From: Clostridiales bacterium
GTDB lineage: Bacteria > Bacillota > Clostridia > Christensenellales > DTU072
Assembly: GCA_012838805.1 (NCBI GenBank)
Contig: DUON01000012.1
Coordinates: 1 to 55,054, forward strand
Length of the DNA: 55,054 bases
Direction of reading: 5' to 3'
Below the pieces are notes generated by a model that worked only from the letters and a program-made list of their open reading frames with translations, had not been told where the DNA came from and did not search any database. This document shows positions 51,222-55,054 of this stretch, one piece after another (the first letter of the stretch is position 1; every line of letters starts with the position of its first letter). The position numbers and the translations under genes are program-made.

Positions 51222-52413
51222 GAATTATTTAACCGTTGAAGAATTCAATACTTATGTCAAGAATATCTTCGACAACGAGGAATTATTGCACAATATTCCC
51301 GTTGCCGGCGAAGTAAGCGGCTGCTCATATGTGGGCGGCCATTGTTATTTTACCTTAAAGGATAAGAACGCCCAAATAAGCGTGGTGTGTTTTAATTGTA
51401 ACCGCACATACCGCCCCAAGAACGGCGAAGAAGTGCTGGTTAGAGGCAGGGCTGATTTTTATGTCAAGGGCGGGCGTCTTTCCTTAAGTGCATATACCAT
51501 TGAGCCATTTGGAATAGGTAGGCTTTATGCGGAACTTGAAAAGCTTAAGCAAAAACTAAAAGAAGAAGGGCTGTTTGACCAAGAGCATAAGAAATCAGTT
51601 CCGTTATACCCAATGAAAATAGCAATCATCACAAGCGCAAAAGGAGCAGCTATTCAGGATATTTTGTCCACAATATATACGAAAAATTCAATTCAAAAAA
51701 TAAGCCTTATTGATGTCAGGGTACAGGGCGAATACGCCGCACAAGATATAATTGAAGCGTTAAAGAACGCTGACAAAAATGGATATGACTTGATTGTCAT
51801 AACAAGAGGGGGAGGCTCTTTTGAAGATTTGTATCCCTTTAATGACGAGAAACTTTGCAGAGCCATATTCGCCGCCAAGACGCCGATACTATCCGCTGTT
51901 GGTCATGAAACGGACTATACCCTGTGCGATTTTGTCGCCGATGAAAGAGCGATTACTCCGACGGCAGCGGCGGAAAGGATAGGTTTTGATATCAGCCAAT
52001 TAAAGAATTACTTTTTTCAAACCGTCAAAAATCTTCAAAAAATTATTCAGACCAAATTTGATATATATAAAAATAATTTAACCTTTTATATATCTTCAAT
52101 AACGCATAAATGGCAAAATATGCTTATCGGCGAAAGATATAGGCTTAATGCCTTACATGAATATATGCATAAAAAAATCAGCTCAAGGCTTGAGGAAGAG
52201 AGTATTCATTTGAAAAATTATTTGACTGTATTGGATTCCTTAAGCCCGTCCAAGCTCATGCAAAAAGGGTACTTTAGGATACTTAAAGACAATGTTTTGG
52301 TATCCAATATAACGGAAATTGAAAAAGACGATATTGTTGAGATATTGGCGCATGACGGAAAGGCTGTTGCAAAAATAATGTCAAGGGAGTATAATACAAA
52401 TTATGGATTATGA
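51211..52413 (+). CDS. xseA: XseA, exodeoxyribonuclease VII large subunit
   Basis: Large subunit of the single-strand DNA nuclease Exo VII. In 400 residues: an N-terminal OB-fold (about 22-100, VAGEVSGCSYVGGHCYFTLKDKNAQI), the catalytic domain with ITSAKGAAIQDIL, VITRGGGSFEDLYPFND (about 191-207) and VGHETDYTLCDFVADERAITPTAAAE, then coiled-coil segments. Overlaps folD at its start and xseB at its end by 11 nt each, so subunit production is coupled. Confidence 0.97.
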   Translation: MANKNYLTVEEFNTYVKNIFDNEELLHNIPVAGEVSGCSYVGGHCYFTLKDKNAQISVVCFNCNRTYRPKNGEEVLVRGRADFYVKGGRLSLSAYTIEPFGIGRLYAELEKLKQKLKEEGLFDQEHKKSVPLYPMKIAIITSAKGAAIQDILSTIYTKNSIQKISLIDVRVQGEYAAQDIIEALKNADKNGYDLIVITRGGGSFEDLYPFNDEKLCRAIFAAKTPILSAVGHETDYTLCDFVADERAITPTAAAERIGFDISQLKNYFFQTVKNLQKIIQTKFDIYKNNLTFYISSITHKWQNMLIGERYRLNALHEYMHKKISSRLEEESIHLKNYLTVLDSLSPSKLMQKGYFRILKDNVLVSNITEIEKDDIVEILAHDGKAVAKIMSREYNTNYGL

Positions 52414-52615
52414 AAAAAGCGTAGAGAAGCTTGAGGGCATAGTAAAAAAGCTTGATAACGAAAAGATATCCCTTGAAGAAAGCATAAAGCTCTATGGCGA
52501 GGGCGTGAAACTTGTCAAAGAGTGTATGGAGAAATTAAGCAATTTGAAAGGAGAGTTTGAAGTATTAAACAGCCAAATGCAAAATATTGAATTAGAGGAA
52601 GAAGATTATGATTGA
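52403..52615 (+). CDS. xseB: XseB, exodeoxyribonuclease VII small subunit
   Basis: A 70-residue helical protein that decorates the XseA coiled coil: MDYEKSVEKLEGIVKKLDNEK, then LEESIKLYGEGVKLVKECMEKL, matching the family from end to end. It begins within the last codons of xseA and its stop overlaps ispA by 8 nt. Confidence 0.95.
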   Translation: MDYEKSVEKLEGIVKKLDNEKISLEESIKLYGEGVKLVKECMEKLSNLKGEFEVLNSQMQNIELEEEDYD

Positions 52616-53432
52616 GAAATTAATTATAGAAAAGTCCAAGGATTTTGAACAGACATTAAGAGAACTTTTTGATAAGAAAAAGACTAAGTATCCGCCGTCC
52701 CTTTTTCATGCTATGGAATACGCTGTTTTTTCAGGAGGTAAGCGGATAAGGCCCATACTTATGTGGTTGAGTGCCGATTTTTTAGGCATAAAATGGGATA
52801 AGGTAAAGGACTTTGCGGTGGCGTTAGAGCTTATCCATACTTATTCGCTTATACATGATGACCTGCCTTGCATGGACGACGACGACTTTAGGAGAGGGCA
52901 GCCCTCTTGTCATAAAAAGTATGGCGAGGCTATGGCGGTTTTAGCTGGCGACGCCTTATTGAATCTTGCCTATGAGACCGTGCTGGAAGCCTTAAGAGAC
53001 GACAACAAGCTTTATGCATCGGCTATTTTTCTTGCCAAATGCGCAGGGGCGGAGGGTATGATTGGCGGTCAAGCCCAAGACATACTCATGCAAGACCCCA
53101 CCGAAGAAGATATTCTCAATATTTACAAGAAAAAAACCGCTGAACTCATAAAAGCCGCGGTTGTCACTCCTTGCTATCTTCATAAAAATGAACCTGTGTA
53201 TGACGACTTGAACTTATACGGTGAAAAATTAGGCATTATATTTCAGTTGACGGATGATATTCTGGACCAAAAACAAAACGAAGTATCCTATCTTAAAAAA
53301 ACCAACAGGCAAAAAACCATTCAAAAAATAAACGACCTGAACAACGAAATAAAAGATACTTTTAAGAAATACGGCGAAAAAGCCCATTATTTAATAAAGT
53401 TCGCAGACTATATTTGCCAAAGAAACCATTAA
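52608..53432 (+). CDS. ispA: IspA, farnesyl/geranyl diphosphate synthase
   Basis: A prenyl transferase that joins isopentenyl diphosphate to allylic diphosphates. In 274 residues: GGKRIRPIL (about 43-51), first Asp-rich motif DDLPCMD at 84-90 (HDDLPCMDDDDFRRG), and second motif QLTDDILD. It starts inside xseB. In relatives with OLE RNA this gene is the one directly upstream of the RNA, as here. Product chain length (C10, C15) is not decided by eye. The C-terminus is somewhat short. Confidence 0.95.
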   Translation: MIEKLIIEKSKDFEQTLRELFDKKKTKYPPSLFHAMEYAVFSGGKRIRPILMWLSADFLGIKWDKVKDFAVALELIHTYSLIHDDLPCMDDDDFRRGQPSCHKKYGEAMAVLAGDALLNLAYETVLEALRDDNKLYASAIFLAKCAGAEGMIGGQAQDILMQDPTEEDILNIYKKKTAELIKAAVVTPCYLHKNEPVYDDLNLYGEKLGIIFQLTDDILDQKQNEVSYLKKTNRQKTIQKINDLNNEIKDTFKKYGEKAHYLIKFADYICQRNH

Positions 53433-53467
53433 AAAAAACTTATAAAACAGCAAAAACCATAAAGTAT

Positions 53468-53496
53468 TTGCATAAAATTAATTAATGTGATATTAT
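53468..53496 (+). promoter_or_regulatory. Possible own promoter of the OLE RNA
   Basis: TTGCAT (53468-53473), 17-nt spacer, TATTAT (53491-53496), so transcription would start near 53503, just before the closing helix of the RNA. This would allow OLE synthesis apart from the xse-ispA operon. Confidence 0.55.
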
Positions 53497-53509
53497 ATAT
53501 TTCCAATAT

Positions 53510-54090
53510 GACCGATGGTGGCGCAGTATTCTAGTCAGACAATGCTTGCGTGAAGACGGGGATAAAATACCGTTAAAGAGCAAATCGATGAAGTTCCTGG
53601 TGCTGGCTTTGATTGCCCAAATTAGGGCTGGTGCTGGGAGTTAAGGTATGTGGGCGTCTTATAATGGCATATAAGAGCCGACCCATATACCGCGGAGACC
53701 CAAAACGGTGGGGATGAGACTTCCTTACTGTGAGGGATTAAACCTGCATCGCGGTAACAACCAAATCTGTGTGCAGTGTAGCTTGCCTTGAGTGGTAATG
53801 GCGGATTTTTATGTATACTTATAAGTGCTTCGGCCAAAGTTCTTGTGAGTTGTAGAATGAAACCATTATTGCAAAAGAGGATAGCGTAAGCAAAGGCTGT
53901 TAAGGAAAACTTCTAGACTGTTATAAGCTAAGGATTACAGTGTGTTCTAAGTGGCGATTCGGTTAAGCTTGCGAGCAATCCAGCTTTGCGGAGATTAAAA
54001 GGAAACTGCTTGTACGGCGACGGCAAGTTCTCCGTAGGGAAATCCTACCGAACCAATGACACAAGGTTTACTTAGCTTATGCCACCTTCA
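53510..54090 (+). ncRNA. ole: OLE RNA (ornate, large, extremophilic)
   Basis: About 580 nt without a coding gene between ispA and a membrane protein, rich in stem-loops. The ends pair: GGTGGC (53517-53522) with GCCACC (54081-54086). Inside, GGTATGTGGG (53645-53654) pairs with CCCATATACC (53682-53691) and encloses CTTATA/TATAAG (53658-53663, 53670-53675); GTAGG/CCTAC forms a small hairpin near 54040. Known OLE RNAs are about 600 nt, lie after xseAB-ispA, and are followed by the gene for a membrane protein that binds the RNA and holds it at the membrane; all three hold here. In studied species the RNA-protein complex affects tolerance of alcohols, cold and Mg2+. Assignment rests on context, size and structure; I recall but cannot verify the sequence consensus. 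Confidence 0.9.
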
Positions 54091-54109
54091 ATTATATTTT
54101 AGAGGACTT

Positions 54110-54712
54110 ATGCCAAACAATAATAACTTACAATCTGAAAAAAATAATCATTCCAAGAAAAACAAAAAGAAATTTCAAAAAAATAATATATGGGCAATAA
54201 AGATTACTATAATCACCCTTTTTCTAAGCCTAATTTTTAGTTTTGTCACAGAAATAGCCGCATCCCGAACAAATCTTATCATATCCATGCTCTTATTGGT
54301 GCTTTTGATAGTTATCAATATAGCTTTTGATGGCGTGGCTGTGGCGGCTACCGCATGCGAACTGCCGCCGCTACTCGCAATGTCCGCCAAAAAAGTGCCT
54401 GGCTCAAAAATCGCAGTAAAATTGGTTCAAAACGCCGAAAAGGTCTCAAACATTTGTGCGGATGTGATAGGCGATATTTGCGGTATAGTCTCTGGTGCTT
54501 ATGCCATAACAATAATCGTGGGTTTAGTCAGACAAAACCCCTATGGATACTTATACAATATTATTTTCTCCAGCGTAATCGCCGCCTTGACAGTGGGCGG
54601 GAAAGCTTTTATTAAAAAAATAGCCATAAAAAACTCAAAAGAGATGATACTTTTCGCAAGCAGAGTAATTGGCATTTTTTATAAGCCCAAAGATAGAGTA
54701 AACAATAAATGA
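54110..54712 (+). CDS. oapA: OapA, OLE-associated membrane protein
   Basis: A 200-residue membrane protein directly after the OLE RNA. A lysine- and asparagine-rich N-terminal part (about 1-28, KKNKKKFQKNN) suits RNA or membrane-surface contact. Hydrophobic segments cover about 29-50, 55-75, 128-145 and 155-172. Between them lies a conserved-looking block, AFDGVAVAATACELPPLLAMSAKKVPGSK then AEKVSNICADVIGDICGIVSG. Family, position and topology fit OapA, which binds OLE as a dimer. AGAGGACTT puts the start at 54110; an upstream in-frame codon at 54056 would lie within the RNA. Stop overlaps tlyA (ATGA). Confidence 0.9.
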   Translation: MPNNNNLQSEKNNHSKKNKKKFQKNNIWAIKITIITLFLSLIFSFVTEIAASRTNLIISMLLLVLLIVINIAFDGVAVAATACELPPLLAMSAKKVPGSKIAVKLVQNAEKVSNICADVIGDICGIVSGAYAITIIVGLVRQNPYGYLYNIIFSSVIAALTVGGKAFIKKIAIKNSKEMILFASRVIGIFYKPKDRVNNK

Positions 54713-55054
54713 GATTTGACGATTATTTAGTTAAACATAATCTGGCAAGAACAAAATCAAGAGCCCGAAACTTAATTATGATGGGCTTGGTCATGGTAGA
54801 CGGTAAAGTTAAGACTAAGCCCGGTCTATACATTAATGAAACCAATAAGATTACCTTACTGAAAAAGGACGACTTCGCCTCTTTAGGCGAATTCAAACTA
54901 AGGAAAGCGCTTGAGGACTTTGGATACAGCCCAAAAGGCAAGAGTGCGATAGATATTGGTGCCTCAAACGGCGGATTTACAAAAGTACTTTTAGACGAGG
55001 GCATAGAAAAGGTATATGCCGTAGATGTGGGAGAGTGTGCCTTTGATGATGAAC
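54709..55054 (+). CDS. tlyA: TlyA-like S4/FtsJ-domain rRNA methyltransferase (cut by window end)
   Basis: The first 115 codons of a gene that runs off the right edge. It starts ATGAG, overlapping the oapA stop by 4 nt. An S4 RNA-binding domain comes first (MRFDDYLVKHNLARTKSRA..., about 1-60, with RARNLIMMGLVMVDGK), then the start of a SAM methyltransferase fold with AIDIGASNGGFTKVLL (about 88-103) and VYAVDVGECAFDD. This is the TlyA/YqxC layout: 2'-O-methylation of ribosomal RNA. In Firmicutes it normally follows dxs; dxs is not between oapA and tlyA here. Confidence 0.9.
   Translation, partial: MRFDDYLVKHNLARTKSRARNLIMMGLVMVDGKVKTKPGLYINETNKITLLKKDDFASLGEFKLRKALEDFGYSPKGKSAIDIGASNGGFTKVLLDEGIEKVYAVDVGECAFDDE

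Noticed and set aside
53622..53837. A 71-codon minus-strand open frame
   Set aside because: It lies in the OLE RNA; the base-paired stems explain the sequence and no ribosome site precedes it.
53510..54090. Group II intron or other ribozyme as explanation of the structured RNA
   Set aside because: No reverse transcriptase or maturase gene accompanies it, no domain V-like hairpin was found, and it does not interrupt a gene. Size and neighbours fit OLE.

Overview
The window looks like chromosome from a low-GC, spore-forming member of the Clostridia (Firmicutes). The signs are a pro-sigma-E / sigma-G / pro-sigma-K set with the SpoIIGA protease, a SCIFF peptide and its radical-SAM maturase, separate SecD and SecF, a large Gram-positive SRP RNA, a MurE of the meso-DAP type (DNPR motif), and an OLE RNA with its membrane partner. 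I cannot name genus or species. Apart from one small membrane-protein gene and the CRISPR array, everything reads on the plus strand. I see no transposase, integrase, prophage, rRNA or tRNA gene.

Layout. 1-199: the end of a type II-C-like CRISPR array whose repeats carry an extended -10 promoter reading leftward; its cas genes would lie outside the window. 266-14824: a lipoprotein, ruvCAB, queA-tgt, yajC, a TIGR04086-type membrane protein (minus strand), scfA-scfB, secD-secF, recJ and a bifunctional rel. 14932-21565: a five-gene redox module (BON-fused FAD dehydrogenase with a BFD iron-sulfur domain, FAD/NAD oxidoreductase, DUF1667 protein, FGGY kinase, AGPS-like flavoprotein). 21630-22213: a non-coding stretch with a perfect 22-bp palindrome, then the SRP RNA gene. 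22359-30236: pepF, an unknown membrane protein, dnaB, tig, clpP, clpX, engB. 30311-31804: an unknown cysteine-containing protein and a metallophosphoesterase. 31805-32131: a control region with a perfect LexA-type box and MraZ boxes. 32132-45248: the division and cell wall cluster mraZ-rsmH-(ftsL slot)-pbp-murE-mraY-murD-ftsW-murA-ftsQ-ftsA-ftsZ, lacking murF, murG, murC and murB. 45438-49518: spoIIGA-sigE-sigG-ymxH-nrdR-sigK. 49610-55054: asp23-nusB-folD-xseA-xseB-ispA, OLE RNA, oapA and a truncated tlyA.

How the parts work together. The dcw cluster builds the lipid-linked peptidoglycan precursor and the FtsZ division machine. It runs into the sporulation sigma genes, so vegetative and asymmetric division genes sit side by side. 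Promoters read by eye support this: vegetative TTGACA-N17-TATAAT types before scfA, secD, the redox module, pepF, tig, ftsA, nrdR and asp23, and sporulation-type candidates before sigG, ymxH, sigK and the unknown gene at 30311. The most striking item is the OLE RNA at about 53510-54090: its two ends pair (GGTGGC with GCCACC), its length fits the class, and it lies between ispA and its membrane protein gene, with dxs missing from its usual place.
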